DNA of 64,000 nt from Dellaglioa kimchii (lineage in GTDB: Bacteria; Bacillota; Bacilli; Lactobacillales; Lactobacillaceae), in contig NZ_CP170736.1 of the NCBI RefSeq assembly GCF_046115505.1, positions 62,001 to 126,000 on the forward strand, in the 5' to 3' direction. The notes beneath the pieces were generated by a model. It did not search any database, was not told the DNA's origin, and saw only the letters and a list, made by a program, of their open reading frames with translations. A program made the translations under genes and the position numbers. This document shows positions 17,397-27,190 of the stretch, piece after piece. Position 1 is the first letter of the stretch. The number at the start of each line of letters is the position of its first letter.

Positions 17397-18425
17397 ATGA
17401 CTCGAAAAAACATAGGTTTATTGACGTTAATGGTTATAATTGGGATGGGGATATTCGCTTATTCTTTAAAAAATGTATCAATTCAGTCGCTCGTTAAAGC
17501 TTTAGTTAATATTAATATATGGTGGTTATTAGTAGCAGTATTTTGTATCTGTATGTACTTTGTCATTGAAGCATTTGTTGTTCAACGGTTCATGATAGGG
17601 CAACATAAGAGGTTTACATTTAAGAATGCAATTCGTATTCCACTGATTGAACAATTATTTAATGGAATCACACCTTTTTCAACAGGTGGACAACCTGCAC
17701 AATTGTTTGCGATGGCTCAGTCAGGTGTAGATGCTGGTCGTGCAAGTTCCATTTTATTAATGAAATTTGTCGTTTACCAGGCAATGATTGTTATTAATTT
17801 TATTGTTTGTTTACTAATTGGGTTTCAATACATTCAAGATAAAGTTAATTATCTAATGGTATTTGTGATTTTTGGATTTGTGATTCATTTAGCTGTGATT
17901 ACTGCTTTGTTAATGATCATGTATTGGTATGGATTCACTAAAAAATTAGTGTATGTTTGTATGCTAGTTGTTAAGTTATTCGTTAAAGGGGATCGTTTTG
18001 ATCGCTGGAATACAAGTATTTATTCAAAAATTGAAAATTTCCATAAAGAGAGTTTACGTATGAAGAATGAAAAGAAAATGATTTTTCACGTTTTTGTATT
18101 AACATTCTTCCAACTTGCGTTTTACTATTTAATTCCATACTTTATCATGTTGTCATTGGGATACACATCGGTGAATGTGATTATGATTACAGCACTTCAT
18201 GTGCTTATCGTCATGGTAATTTCACTTTTCCCAATTCCAGGGGGAACCGGTGGTGCAGAATATAGCTTCGCGATTGTCTTTTCTAGTTTCATGACCAGTC
18301 ACAGTAAATTGATTTTAGCCATGTTGTTATGGCGTATTTTAACTTACTATGTTGGACTATTTGCGGGAATGTTTGCTTTAGTTGTTAAACCAGATAAGGT
18401 AGAAGAAGTTGGAATTGAAGATTAA
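17397..18425 (+). CDS. Flippase-like integral membrane protein (YbhN/LPG synthase TM family)
   Basis: The 342-residue protein has about 8 membrane helices and the family markers PFSTGGQPAQLF near residue 95 and PIPGGTGGAEYSFA near 280. The family (UPF0104, related to the flippase half of MprF) accompanies glycolipid genes in many Firmicutes; a role in lipid translocation or anchor metabolism is inferred from position. The start is 3 bases after the previous stop, so translation is coupled. Confidence 0.82.
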   Translation: MTRKNIGLLTLMVIIGMGIFAYSLKNVSIQSLVKALVNINIWWLLVAVFCICMYFVIEAFVVQRFMIGQHKRFTFKNAIRIPLIEQLFNGITPFSTGGQPAQLFAMAQSGVDAGRASSILLMKFVVYQAMIVINFIVCLLIGFQYIQDKVNYLMVFVIFGFVIHLAVITALLMIMYWYGFTKKLVYVCMLVVKLFVKGDRFDRWNTSIYSKIENFHKESLRMKNEKKMIFHVFVLTFFQLAFYYLIPYFIMLSLGYTSVNVIMITALHVLIVMVISLFPIPGGTGGAEYSFAIVFSSFMTSHSKLILAMLLWRILTYYVGLFAGMFALVVKPDKVEEVGIED

Positions 18426-18447
18426 ATAAATAAAATGTGATAGTAAC

Positions 18448-18490
18448 CATTGCTAATGATAGATTCTCTATTATTGGCAATGTTTTTTTT
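18448..18490 (+). terminator. Terminator of glycolipid operon
   Basis: CATTGCTAATGATAGA / TCTATTATTGGCAATG stem with TTC loop followed by eight Ts. Confidence 0.88.
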
Positions 18491-18570
18491 GTATTTTACA
18501 AGTAGGAGAACGGGTTTCTTTAAGCAATACTAAAATAGCTAATCAGTTTAGTACTATTCAAAATAACGAC

Positions 18571-18602
18571 AAAAAAAGCACTGTCAAATGACAATGCTTT
18601 TA
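18571..18602 (-). terminator. Terminator downstream of trxA (bidirectional form)
   Basis: AAAGCACTGTCA / TGACAATGCTTT around AA, flanked by an A run left and T run right. Confidence 0.75.
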
Positions 18603-18652
18603 TGAAATATAGTTATTTAATGAAGTTTTTATTCGTTAGTTTTTAAAAGTTG

Positions 18653-18964
18653 TTAAATATATTGTGATAAAGCGTCTTTAACTTGCTCTTTTGAATGGTA
18701 ACCGACGAGAGTATCAACAACTTCGCCATCTTTTTTAATCATTAATGTGGGAATTCCCATGATACCAAAATCGTCAGCTGTTTTAGGATTCTGGTCAACA
18801 TCCATTTTAGCAAATTTAACCTTGTCACCTATTTCTTTTTCTAATTCCTCAATTGCTGGAGATTGCATTTTGCAAGGGCCACACCATGTTGCCCAAAAAT
18901 CCGTCAATGTTATACCTGAATCTGTAACTGTTTTGAAATTTTCATCTGTAATTGCTTGTACCAT
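18653..18964 (-). CDS. trxA: Thioredoxin
   Basis: The 103-residue thioredoxin has the active site WCGPCKM (~28-34) and cis-proline region GIPTLMIKKDGE (~71-82). It is a cytosolic disulfide reductase, recycled by thioredoxin reductase (trxB at 32.7 kb). AAAGGAGG precedes the ATG. Transcribed alone on the minus strand. Confidence 0.96.
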   Translation of the reverse strand: MVQAITDENFKTVTDSGITLTDFWATWCGPCKMQSPAIEELEKEIGDKVKFAKMDVDQNPKTADDFGIMGIPTLMIKKDGEVVDTLVGYHSKEQVKDALSQYI

Positions 18965-19066
18965 TTGAATTCCTCCTTTATTTATTTGAATATAATATCA
19001 GAGAAAAAACAATTAGCCTAAATATATGCTTACAAAAAGTAAGTATAAAGAAATAACGCCGTATTT

Positions 19067-20242
19067 TTATTTATTTTGTGTCATGTAGTCATTCAAACGT
19101 TCCATCCCAAGCACTAAATTCTCCATACTAGAAGCATAACTTAAGCGAACGTAACCTTGACCAGAATCACCAAAAGCAGTTCCTGGAATTAAGGCAAGTT
19201 TATTATTAAAAGCTAGTTCTTTACAGAATGCCATAGAATCTTGATTGTATCCTGCAGGAATCTTTGCGAAAATATAAAAAGCGCCACTAGGTTGTGCCAT
19301 TTCAAAATGCATTTTTTTCATTTCAGCCATAACGAAATCACGACGTTTTTTATATTCAACATTCATTACACGACCATCGTCTTTACCGTCACGTAGGGCA
19401 GCAATTCCAGCACGTTGAGAAACACTTGTTGCAGAGGTTACTAAGTATTGATGAACTTTTTTTAATTCATTAGTCATCGCTTTGGGAGCAAGCAAGAATC
19501 CAATGCGCCAGCCAGTCATGGCATGCGATTTTGATAAACCATTAATTAGGACAGTTTGGTCACGGATATATTTTGCAATTGAGACATGTTCATGATCATA
19601 AGTTAATTCACTATAAATTTCATCACTAATTGCCCATAATTTTTGCTTTCTGATTTCATCAGTTATCGCAATAACTTCATCTTCGGTCCAAGAAATACCA
19701 GTTGGATTACTTGGATTAATTAGGATAATACCTTTAATATTTTCATTTGGATTATCTTTAACAGCTTGATTAATCATCTCAGGTGTTAATCTAAAGTTAT
19801 TATCACGTGTGTTGATAAAAATTGGTTTAACCCGATTTAAAGTAATCAGTGGCATATAGCCAGGGTAGAGTGGCGTTGGGACAAGAACGGCATCGCCGGG
19901 GTTGAAGATAGTCTGTAAGGCAGTTGCGATGGCTTCAGTTGCACCAACTGTAACTAGAATTTCAGATTGTGCATCATAAGTAACGTCATATTTTTCATTA
20001 AAAAATTCACTGGCAGCTTCACGTAACTCAATATCACCAGCCATACCCATATAATGTGAGTAATTTTCATGAATGGCTTCGATGGCAGCTGCTTTAACAT
20101 GATCGGGTGTATTAAAATCTGGTTCACCCATTGTTAATTTAATCATATCCGGAATTTGGCTCACTTCATCATCAAATTGACGAATATCTGAGACCTCTAT
20201 TTTAAATACTTGATCGTTCAAATCTTTTCTAAATAAGCTCAT
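19067..20242 (-). CDS. Class I/II aminotransferase (PatA/AraT type)
   Basis: The 391-residue PLP enzyme of fold type I has MGEPDFNTPDHV near residue 40, NPSNPTG near 167, DEIYSEL near 195 and the PLP lysine in NGLSKSHAMTGWRIGF near 230. Close families act on aromatic amino acids or N-acetyl-diaminopimelate, and the specificity is not decidable here. I start at the ATG at 20242, right after GGAGG; the longer frame to 20272 would place the binding site inside the gene. Confidence 0.9.
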   Translation of the reverse strand: MSLFRKDLNDQVFKIEVSDIRQFDDEVSQIPDMIKLTMGEPDFNTPDHVKAAAIEAIHENYSHYMGMAGDIELREAASEFFNEKYDVTYDAQSEILVTVGATEAIATALQTIFNPGDAVLVPTPLYPGYMPLITLNRVKPIFINTRDNNFRLTPEMINQAVKDNPNENIKGIILINPSNPTGISWTEDEVIAITDEIRKQKLWAISDEIYSELTYDHEHVSIAKYIRDQTVLINGLSKSHAMTGWRIGFLLAPKAMTNELKKVHQYLVTSATSVSQRAGIAALRDGKDDGRVMNVEYKKRRDFVMAEMKKMHFEMAQPSGAFYIFAKIPAGYNQDSMAFCKELAFNNKLALIPGTAFGDSGQGYVRLSYASSMENLVLGMERLNDYMTQNK

Positions 20243-20376
20243 TTTTATGCCTCCAAGTCTAATAAGTAACATTTTAGCATAAAAACAAGTTAAGAAACGA
20301 TTATAATCTGCTTAATCAGGTGTAAATGTATAGAAAATTTGGTATTATTAACTATGATATTGAAAGGGGAACAACT

Positions 20377-20610
20377 ATGAAAAATTCTCAGTTAGTAGCA
20401 ATCATTAGCCGCCTAGAGGCTATGCAAAAAGAAGATAACGGCGAAATCCAAACAAGACACTTCGAACGTGAAGGTGTTGAAAAGGGAATCGTTGAATATG
20501 ATCCAGATATGAAAGCATACACGTTAGAAGATTTAAGTAACCATACTAAATTTCCTTTCGATGATATTGATTTAATTGCAATGGAAGTTTACGACTTACT
20601 ATTTAGTTAA
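20377..20610 (+). CDS. YkuJ family (DUF1797) small protein
   Basis: The 77-residue soluble protein reads SQLVAIISRLEAM, RHFEREGVEKGIVEYD and a C-terminal FDDIDLIAMEVYDLL, the pattern of the YkuJ/DUF1797 family of Firmicutes, whose function is unknown. The ATG at 20377 follows AAAGGGGA; an upstream in-frame ATG at 20326 lacks a binding site. It lies 74 bases before ltaS. Confidence 0.8.
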   Translation: MKNSQLVAIISRLEAMQKEDNGEIQTRHFEREGVEKGIVEYDPDMKAYTLEDLSNHTKFPFDDIDLIAMEVYDLLFS

Positions 20611-20684
20611 TCGATAACTGAAACATAGATTGAAAGACATTTTCGTGTTCTCGAAAACTGATCTTAAAAAATGGAGGCACTAAG

Positions 20685-22748
20685 ATGCGGTCAACTTTAA
20701 AATATGTTCAGGATAAATTGAGCTCAAGATGGGGATTCCTCCTCTTGACGCTCGTTTTATTTTGGGCCAAAACAGTTGTTGCTTATGAAACCAAATTTAC
20801 ATTAGGTGCAACAGGTAGCATGCAACAATTTTTACTTTATATTAATCCAATACCAACAGCATTATTGTTATTTGGAATTGCAATCTACTTTAAGGGTAAA
20901 AAATCATACTGGATTTTGCTGATTGTTGATTTTATTCAAACATCATGGCTTTTTGCAAATATGATTTATTATCGTGAATTTTCAGATTTTCTTTCGCTAG
21001 GAATTATCAAAAATTCAGGTTCAGTAGCTAATAATCTAGATAAGGGAATTGCCGGTATTTTACGACCAACCGATTTCTTTGTTTATATTGATATTATTAT
21101 TTTGATTTTGATTCTTGTCTTTAAATTAGTCAAAATTGACTATAACCCAATTAAAAAGCGTTATGCTTTTATCCTGACTATTGCATCTGTACTTTTAGCT
21201 TTGGGAAACTTAGGTTTAGCTGAAAAGGATCGTTCTCAATTATTGACAAGAACTTTTGATAATAACTATATTGTTAAATATTTAGGCTTGAATTTCTATG
21301 CGGGATATAATGTTTATCAAACGCAAAAAGAAAGTGCGACACGTAAAAATGCCACTGCTAAAGATATGGATAAAGTTCTAAAGTATTTGGATGAAAATCG
21401 TGCTAATTCAAATATAAAGTATTATGGAAAAGCGAAGGGTAAAAATGTTTTTGTGATTCATCTAGAAAGTTTCCAACAGTTCATGATTGATTACAAATGG
21501 GATGGTCAACAAGTTACGCCTAACATTAATAAATATTATCATGATCAAAATACATTATCGTTTGATAATTTCTTTAATCAAGTTGGACAAGGTAAAACGT
21601 CTGATGCTGAAATGATGTTGGAAGCATCCCTTTATGGGTTACCATCTGGTTCAGCAATGACGACTTATGGTACACAAAATACATTCCAAGCAGCACCAGC
21701 CATTCTTGATCAAAAAGGCTATTCTACAGCAGCTTTCCATGGTGACGTGGGTAGTTTCTGGAATCGTAATAATACTTATAAATCATTTGGTTACCAGTAT
21801 TTCTTCAGTGAACCTTATTATGATGTCAAAGCTAACTATAAAGTTGGTTATGGGATGAAAGATAAGATTTTCTTGAAGCAATCGGTTAAGTATATTGAAC
21901 AATTACCCCAACCTTTTTATGCTAAACTCATCACACTAACTAACCATTATCCATATGATTTAGATAGTGCGAATACGTCAATTAAAAAGACGGATACAGA
22001 CGATAGTACGGTTGATGGTTATGTTCAAACATCTAAATATCTTGATCAATCATTCGGAGAATTCGTTAGTTACTTGAAGAAGAGTGGCTTGTATAAGGAC
22101 AGTATGATTGTGATGTATGGTGATCACTATGGTATCTCTAATAATCATCCGAAAGCTATTGCACAGCTTTTAGGTAAAGACAAAGTAACCAGTTATGATT
22201 TAACGATGTTCCAAAAGGTACCATTTATGATTCATATGAATGGCCTTAAGGGCGGTATTAATCATACTTATGGTGGTGAAATTGATGTGCTACCAACTTT
22301 ACTTGATCTATTAGGCGTTAAGAATACCGATACGGTTCAATTTGGTAATGATTTATTATCGAAAAATCGTAACCAAACGGTTGCCTTTAGAAATGGTGAT
22401 TTCGTTTCACCAACCTTTACAAAAGTTGGAAATACCACGTATAATACTAAGACTGGTAAAGAAATCGAAAAACTAACGGCAGCACAACAAAAAGTTTATA
22501 ACAAAGAATTAAAACATGTTACAACGTCATTATCATTATCAGATGAAGTTATTACGGGTGATCTATTAAGATTCTACACACCAAGTAATTTCACTAAAGT
22601 AAATAAATCTGACTATAATTATAAGAAAAGTGACGCTCTTGAAACTTTGAAAAAAGCACAGGAGAAAGAAAAAACCAGTTTAATTGAACAACACGGTGGC
22701 GTATCTACCGAAAGTTTATTCAAAACTGATGCTCCAGAATTAAAATAA
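20685..22748 (+). CDS. ltaS: Lipoteichoic acid synthase
   Basis: LtaS polymerises glycerophosphate from phosphatidylglycerol onto the glycolipid anchor on the outer membrane face. The 687-residue protein has about five N-terminal membrane helices (residues ~15-180) and an external sulfatase-like domain. Seen: metal ligand Glu in IHLESFQQFMID, the nucleophile Thr in GQGKTSDAEMM (~305), FHGDVGSFWNRN (~360) and YGDHYGIS (~483). The tail after ~560 is a linker with charged C-terminus. Start follows TGGAGG. The anchor enzymes are encoded at 15-18 kb. Confidence 0.95.
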   Translation: MRSTLKYVQDKLSSRWGFLLLTLVLFWAKTVVAYETKFTLGATGSMQQFLLYINPIPTALLLFGIAIYFKGKKSYWILLIVDFIQTSWLFANMIYYREFSDFLSLGIIKNSGSVANNLDKGIAGILRPTDFFVYIDIIILILILVFKLVKIDYNPIKKRYAFILTIASVLLALGNLGLAEKDRSQLLTRTFDNNYIVKYLGLNFYAGYNVYQTQKESATRKNATAKDMDKVLKYLDENRANSNIKYYGKAKGKNVFVIHLESFQQFMIDYKWDGQQVTPNINKYYHDQNTLSFDNFFNQVGQGKTSDAEMMLEASLYGLPSGSAMTTYGTQNTFQAAPAILDQKGYSTAAFHGDVGSFWNRNNTYKSFGYQYFFSEPYYDVKANYKVGYGMKDKIFLKQSVKYIEQLPQPFYAKLITLTNHYPYDLDSANTSIKKTDTDDSTVDGYVQTSKYLDQSFGEFVSYLKKSGLYKDSMIVMYGDHYGISNNHPKAIAQLLGKDKVTSYDLTMFQKVPFMIHMNGLKGGINHTYGGEIDVLPTLLDLLGVKNTDTVQFGNDLLSKNRNQTVAFRNGDFVSPTFTKVGNTTYNTKTGKEIEKLTAAQQKVYNKELKHVTTSLSLSDEVITGDLLRFYTPSNFTKVNKSDYNYKKSDALETLKKAQEKEKTSLIEQHGGVSTESLFKTDAPELK

Positions 22749-22754
22749 CGATTG

Positions 22755-22785
22755 AAGTCATAACGTCATGTTATGGCTTTTTTTG
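22755..22785 (+). terminator. Terminator after ltaS
   Basis: AAGTCATAAC / GTTATGGCTT stem (one G-U) followed by a T run. Confidence 0.8.
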
Positions 22786-22793
22786 TTGTAACC

Positions 22794-22832
22794 TTTACAC
22801 AATCTTTACAATACCCCCACAGGACCTTTACA
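22794..22832 (+). promoter_or_regulatory. Tandem PHO-box-like array upstream of pst operon
   Basis: TTTACA occurs at 22794, 22805 and 22827, with a degenerate CCCACA at 22816: four positions spaced exactly 11 bp. This equals the PhoP pattern TT(A/C)ACA-N5-TT(A/C)ACA. A TATAAG at 22853-22858 lies 20 bp after the last unit and may be the -10. Induction under phosphate limitation is inferred. Confidence 0.82.
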
Positions 22833-22889
22833 TTAAAAATATAAACTTAACGTATAAGTTAAATATCGATATTTATGGAGGAAGTTACT

Positions 22890-23768
22890 ATGAAAAAGGG
22901 ATCTTTAGTAATGATTGGTGGAATTTTATCCATCATGTTATTAACTTTAACGGGGTGTGAGACACAATCAAATTCAGGAAAATCGATTACAATTGTTGGA
23001 TCTACAGCTTTACAACCTTTAGTTGAGGCAGCTGGTGAAGAATACGGGACCGAAAATGTTGGTGTCTTTGTTAATGTTCAAGGTGGCGGATCCGGAACAG
23101 GGTTGAGTCAAGTTCAGGAAAAGGCCGTTAGTATTGGTAACTCAGATGTTTTTGCTGAAGAAAAGTCGGGTATTAAGGCAAGTAAACTTGTAGACCATCA
23201 AGTTGCCGTTGTTGGAATTACGCCAGTTGTGAATAAAGGTGTGGGCGTTAAAAACGTCTCAAAAAAACAACTTATAGATATTTTTACTGGTAAATTAACA
23301 AATTGGAAGCAACTAGGTGGCAATGATTTACCAATTGTCCTTTTAAATCGTGCATCTGGTTCGGGAACACGATTGACATTTGAAAAATGGGGATTAGAAG
23401 GTAAGCAAAGTAAAGATGCACAGGAACAAGATTCAACGGGAATGGTTCGACAAATTGTCGGATCGACACCTGGCGCAATAAGTTATATGGCTTTCTCATA
23501 CGTTGATAAAACGGTCGATGTACTTTCAGTTGATGAAGTTAAACCAACTGAGAGCAATGTTGCCTCCAACAAATGGAAAATTTGGTCATACGAACATATG
23601 TATACGAATGGTGAACCCACAGGATTAACAAAACAATTTTTAACTTATATGATGTCAAATAAAATTCAAAAACAAGTTGTTAGTAAATTAGGTTATATTC
23701 CTACAACACAGATGCAAGTTAGTCGCATGGTTGATGGTAAAATAACACCAATTAAAAAGGGGATGTAG
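22890..23768 (+). CDS. pstS: Phosphate ABC transporter substrate-binding lipoprotein
   Basis: The 292-residue extracellular phosphate receptor has a signal peptide ending in the lipobox LTGC (Cys ~23). Phosphate-contact motifs are GSTALQPL, GGGSGTG and RASGSGTR. I use the ATG at 22890, 9 bases after GGAGG; the frame could start at 22875 but the binding site would then be internal. First gene of pstS-C-A-B-B-phoU. Confidence 0.95.
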   Translation: MKKGSLVMIGGILSIMLLTLTGCETQSNSGKSITIVGSTALQPLVEAAGEEYGTENVGVFVNVQGGGSGTGLSQVQEKAVSIGNSDVFAEEKSGIKASKLVDHQVAVVGITPVVNKGVGVKNVSKKQLIDIFTGKLTNWKQLGGNDLPIVLLNRASGSGTRLTFEKWGLEGKQSKDAQEQDSTGMVRQIVGSTPGAISYMAFSYVDKTVDVLSVDEVKPTESNVASNKWKIWSYEHMYTNGEPTGLTKQFLTYMMSNKIQKQVVSKLGYIPTTQMQVSRMVDGKITPIKKGM

Positions 23769-23770
23769 TT

Positions 23771-24691
23771 ATGGATCCGATTCGTGAAAGTTTACTCAAA
23801 AAATCAAAAGCATCTAAACTTGAGATGCGCGGTAAAATAATTACTTATTTCTGTATTGGACTAATCGTCGCTATTGTCCTTGCTATCTTTTATTTCGTTG
23901 CTTCAAAAGGATTAGCAACGTTCTTTACTGATAAAGTATCAATTAAAGATTTTTTATTAGGAAAGAGTTGGAACCCTGGAACACTTGATAAAGCAGGCAA
24001 GCCAGAAGTTGGGGCTTTACCAATGATTTCTGGATCGTTCTTTGTCACTTTTTTATCAGCATTAATTGCAACACCGTTCGCTATTGGAACAGCTATTTTC
24101 ATGGTTGAAATTTCACCAAATACGGGTAGCCGAATTTTACAACCGGTAACTGAATTATTAGTTGGTATTCCTTCAGTTGTTTATGGATTTATTGGTCTTT
24201 CAGTTGTGGTCCCATTTGTTCGAAGTATTTTTGGTGGAACAGGGTTTGGTATTTTATCTGGGACATTTGTGTTATTTGTTATGATTCTACCAACCGTTAC
24301 GTCTATGACTGTTGATACTTTAAAATCTGTTCCACGTTATTACCGGGAAGCCTCACTGGCCTTAGGTGCAACACGTTGGCAAACAATTTATAAAGTTATT
24401 CTAAGAGCAGCAACACCAGGTATCATGACAGCGGTTGTTTTTGGTATGGCACGAGCTTTTGGTGAAGCCTTAGCCGTTCAAATGGTTATTGGTAATGCAT
24501 CATTGATGCCATCAAGTTTAATTACACCATCATCAACTTTAACAAGTATTTTGACGATGGGAATTGGAAATACCGTCATGGGCTCATTAGAAAATAATGC
24601 GCTATGGTCACTTGCTTTAATTCTATTATTAATGTCATTATTCTTTAACATGGTTGTTAGAGTAATTGGTAAGAGAGGGGCGCTTAAATAA
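23771..24691 (+). CDS. pstC: Phosphate ABC transporter permease PstC
   Basis: The 306-residue integral membrane protein has about six helices. The permease coupling loop reads REASLALGATRWQTIYKV near residue 197, and PSVVYGFIGL lies near 137. It pairs with PstA to form the channel. The stop overlaps the pstA start by one base (TAATG). Confidence 0.95.
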   Translation: MDPIRESLLKKSKASKLEMRGKIITYFCIGLIVAIVLAIFYFVASKGLATFFTDKVSIKDFLLGKSWNPGTLDKAGKPEVGALPMISGSFFVTFLSALIATPFAIGTAIFMVEISPNTGSRILQPVTELLVGIPSVVYGFIGLSVVVPFVRSIFGGTGFGILSGTFVLFVMILPTVTSMTVDTLKSVPRYYREASLALGATRWQTIYKVILRAATPGIMTAVVFGMARAFGEALAVQMVIGNASLMPSSLITPSSTLTSILTMGIGNTVMGSLENNALWSLALILLLMSLFFNMVVRVIGKRGALK

Positions 24692-25578
24692 TGAATCCTA
24701 AAAAAGTAGATAAAATCGCAACAAGTATTTTATATGGTATTGCCGGATTCGTCGTTCTTGTTTTAGCGGCCTTACTTGGCTATATATTGGTTAGAGGTGT
24801 GCCACATATCAGTTGGCATTTCTTAACATCACCCGCAAAATCATTTTCAAGTGGTGGAGGAGTAGGTATCCAATTATTTAATTCCTTCTATTTATTACTA
24901 TTAACATTACTGATTTCTTTCCCTATTTCATTGGGAGCGGGTATTTGGTTATCAGAGTACGCTAAAAATAATTGGGTGACGACAGTTATTAGAACGTCTG
25001 TTGAAATTTTAAGTTCATTACCTTCAGTTGTTGTTGGGCTTTTTGGATTTTTGATTTTCGTTGTCCAATATAATTTTGGATTTTCAATTTTATCAGGTGC
25101 ATTAGCCTTAACGTTCTTTAATTTACCATTATTAACAAGATCAATCGAAGAATCATTACGTTCTATTCCATATTTACAACGTGAGGCTGGCTTTTCGCTA
25201 GGATTATCGCGTTGGGAAACCGTTACGAGAGTTATTGTTCCAGATGCAGTACCTGGTATTTTAACGGGTGTTATATTGAGTGCCGGTCGTATCTTTGGTG
25301 AAGCTGCTGCGTTAATTTATACTGCTGGTCAAAGTGCGCCAGCACTAGATTTTACAAACTGGAATCCAGCTAATATTGCGAGTCCGTTAAATCCAATGCG
25401 TCCAGCTGAAACATTAGCTGTTCATATCTGGAAAATTAATTCTGAAGGTATTATGCCCGATGCATCAGCTGTTTCTGCAGGTGCATCAGCCGTCTTAATT
25501 ATCGCAGTGCTTTTATTTAATTTCTTAGCTCGATTCGGTGGTAAGGCACTTTATCGTAAAATTACATCAAGTAAATAG
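24691..25578 (+). CDS. pstA: Phosphate ABC transporter permease PstA
   Basis: The 295-residue partner permease has about six helices, the coupling loop REAGFSLGLSRWETVTRVIV near 165 and SLPSVVVGLFGF near 110. Overlap with pstC and 21-base distance to pstB indicate one operon. Confidence 0.95.
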   Translation: MNPKKVDKIATSILYGIAGFVVLVLAALLGYILVRGVPHISWHFLTSPAKSFSSGGGVGIQLFNSFYLLLLTLLISFPISLGAGIWLSEYAKNNWVTTVIRTSVEILSSLPSVVVGLFGFLIFVVQYNFGFSILSGALALTFFNLPLLTRSIEESLRSIPYLQREAGFSLGLSRWETVTRVIVPDAVPGILTGVILSAGRIFGEAAALIYTAGQSAPALDFTNWNPANIASPLNPMRPAETLAVHIWKINSEGIMPDASAVSAGASAVLIIAVLLFNFLARFGGKALYRKITSSK

Positions 25579-25599
25579 ATCATTAGGGGGTCAAAGAAT

Positions 25600-26403
25600 A
25601 TGGTAGAAAATAAAACTGAAAAATCTAGAATTATGACCTTCAATGAAGATAAACATGAGATAGCTTTAGAAACCAAAGATTTACATGTTCATTATGGTTC
25701 TAATGAAGCAATTCGAGATGTTAGTTTACAATTTGAACGGTTTAAAATTACAGCTTTAATTGGAGCATCTGGTTCTGGTAAATCAACTTATCTTAGATCG
25801 TTGAATCGTATGAATGATGGGATTGCTGATGTAACAGGACAAATTATGTACCGTGATTTAGATATTAATAAAGATAATGTTGATATTTATGAAATGAGAA
25901 AACATATTGGAATGGTCTTTCAACGACCTAATCCATTTTCAAAATCAATTTATGAAAATATAACGTTTGCTTTGAAACGTCATGGGATGAAAGATAAGCA
26001 GTTACTTGAAGAACGCGTTGAAAAATCACTTAAACAAGCTGCCTTATGGGATCAGGTTAAAGATGATTTGAATGTGAGTGCGTTATCACTGTCTGGTGGA
26101 CAACAACAACGTTTATGTATCGCTAGAGCAATTGCTATGGAACCTGACATCTTATTGTTAGATGAACCAGCTAGTGCGTTAGATCCGATTTCAAGTCGAA
26201 TTGTTGAAGAATCACTTTTAGAACTGAAAGAAAAGTACACGATTGTCATTGTGACACACAATATGCAACAGGCTTCACGTATTTCAGATTACACAGCATT
26301 TTTCCATTCAGGAAATGCGGTAGAATATGATAAAACAACAACTATTTTTACGCGACCAACAATTAAACTAACGGATGATTATGTTTCAGGAAACTTCGGT
26401 TAA
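25600..26403 (+). CDS. pstB: Phosphate ABC transporter ATPase, first copy
   Basis: The 267-residue ABC ATPase has Walker A GASGSGKST, signature LSGGQQQRLCIARAIAM, Walker B ILLLDEPASALDP and switch His in VTHNMQQA, all intact. It carries about 18 extra N-terminal residues compared with the second copy. AGGGGGT precedes the start. Tandem pstB genes are common in lactic acid bacteria; whether they form hetero- or homodimers is not shown by the sequence. Confidence 0.94.
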   Translation: MVENKTEKSRIMTFNEDKHEIALETKDLHVHYGSNEAIRDVSLQFERFKITALIGASGSGKSTYLRSLNRMNDGIADVTGQIMYRDLDINKDNVDIYEMRKHIGMVFQRPNPFSKSIYENITFALKRHGMKDKQLLEERVEKSLKQAALWDQVKDDLNVSALSLSGGQQQRLCIARAIAMEPDILLLDEPASALDPISSRIVEESLLELKEKYTIVIVTHNMQQASRISDYTAFFHSGNAVEYDKTTTIFTRPTIKLTDDYVSGNFG

Positions 26404-26417
26404 GGGGGGGAGTCAAA

Positions 26418-27173
26418 ATGACTAAAATAATTGAAACGAATGATGTTCATTTGTATTATGGTAAGAAAGAAGCCCTCAAAGGAATTAATCTTGATTTCAA
26501 TGAAAAAGGGATTACCGCTTTAATCGGTCCATCTGGTTGTGGTAAATCAACATATTTAAGAACGTTAAATCGCATGAATGATTTAATTCCAGGTGTAACC
26601 ATTACAGGTACAGTTAAATTAAAAAATGAAGATATTTACGGTCCTAAAATGGATACCGTAAGATTACGCAAAAATGTTGGGATGGTTTTCCAACAACCTA
26701 ATCCATTTCCATTTTCAATTTACGAAAATGTCGTATATGGTTTGCGATTAGCTGGTGTTAAAGATAAAGCAATCCTTGATGAAGCTGTTGAAAAAAGCTT
26801 GAAACAGGCTGCTGTCTGGGATGATGTAAAGGATGATTTGGGTAAAAATGCGCTTGCGTTATCTGGTGGACAGCAACAACGTGTCTGTATCGCTCGAGTC
26901 TTAGCGGTTGAACCTGAGGTCATTTTACTAGATGAACCAACAAGTGCTCTGGACCCTGGTTCAAGTAGTAAAATTGAAAATATGTTGCTAGAATTGCGTG
27001 AAAAATATACTATTATAATAGTGACTCATAATTTACAACAAGCTTCTCGAATTTCAGATCGAACTGCCTTCTTTTTAGAAGGTAATTTAATTGAAGTTGC
27101 ACCAACTAAAAAATTATTTACGCAGCCTGTACAAAAAGAAACGGATGACTACATTAGTGGTCGATTCGGTTAA
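26418..27173 (+). CDS. pstB: Phosphate ABC transporter ATPase, second copy
   Basis: The 251-residue ABC ATPase has Walker A GPSGCGKST, signature LSGGQQQRVCIARVLAV, Walker B VILLDEPTSALDP and switch His in VTHNLQQA. It is a clear paralog of the preceding gene. The binding site holds seven consecutive Gs (26404-26410). Confidence 0.94.
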   Translation: MTKIIETNDVHLYYGKKEALKGINLDFNEKGITALIGPSGCGKSTYLRTLNRMNDLIPGVTITGTVKLKNEDIYGPKMDTVRLRKNVGMVFQQPNPFPFSIYENVVYGLRLAGVKDKAILDEAVEKSLKQAAVWDDVKDDLGKNALALSGGQQQRVCIARVLAVEPEVILLDEPTSALDPGSSSKIENMLLELREKYTIIIVTHNLQQASRISDRTAFFLEGNLIEVAPTKKLFTQPVQKETDDYISGRFG

Positions 27174-27190
27174 GAAAGGGAGACAAAATA

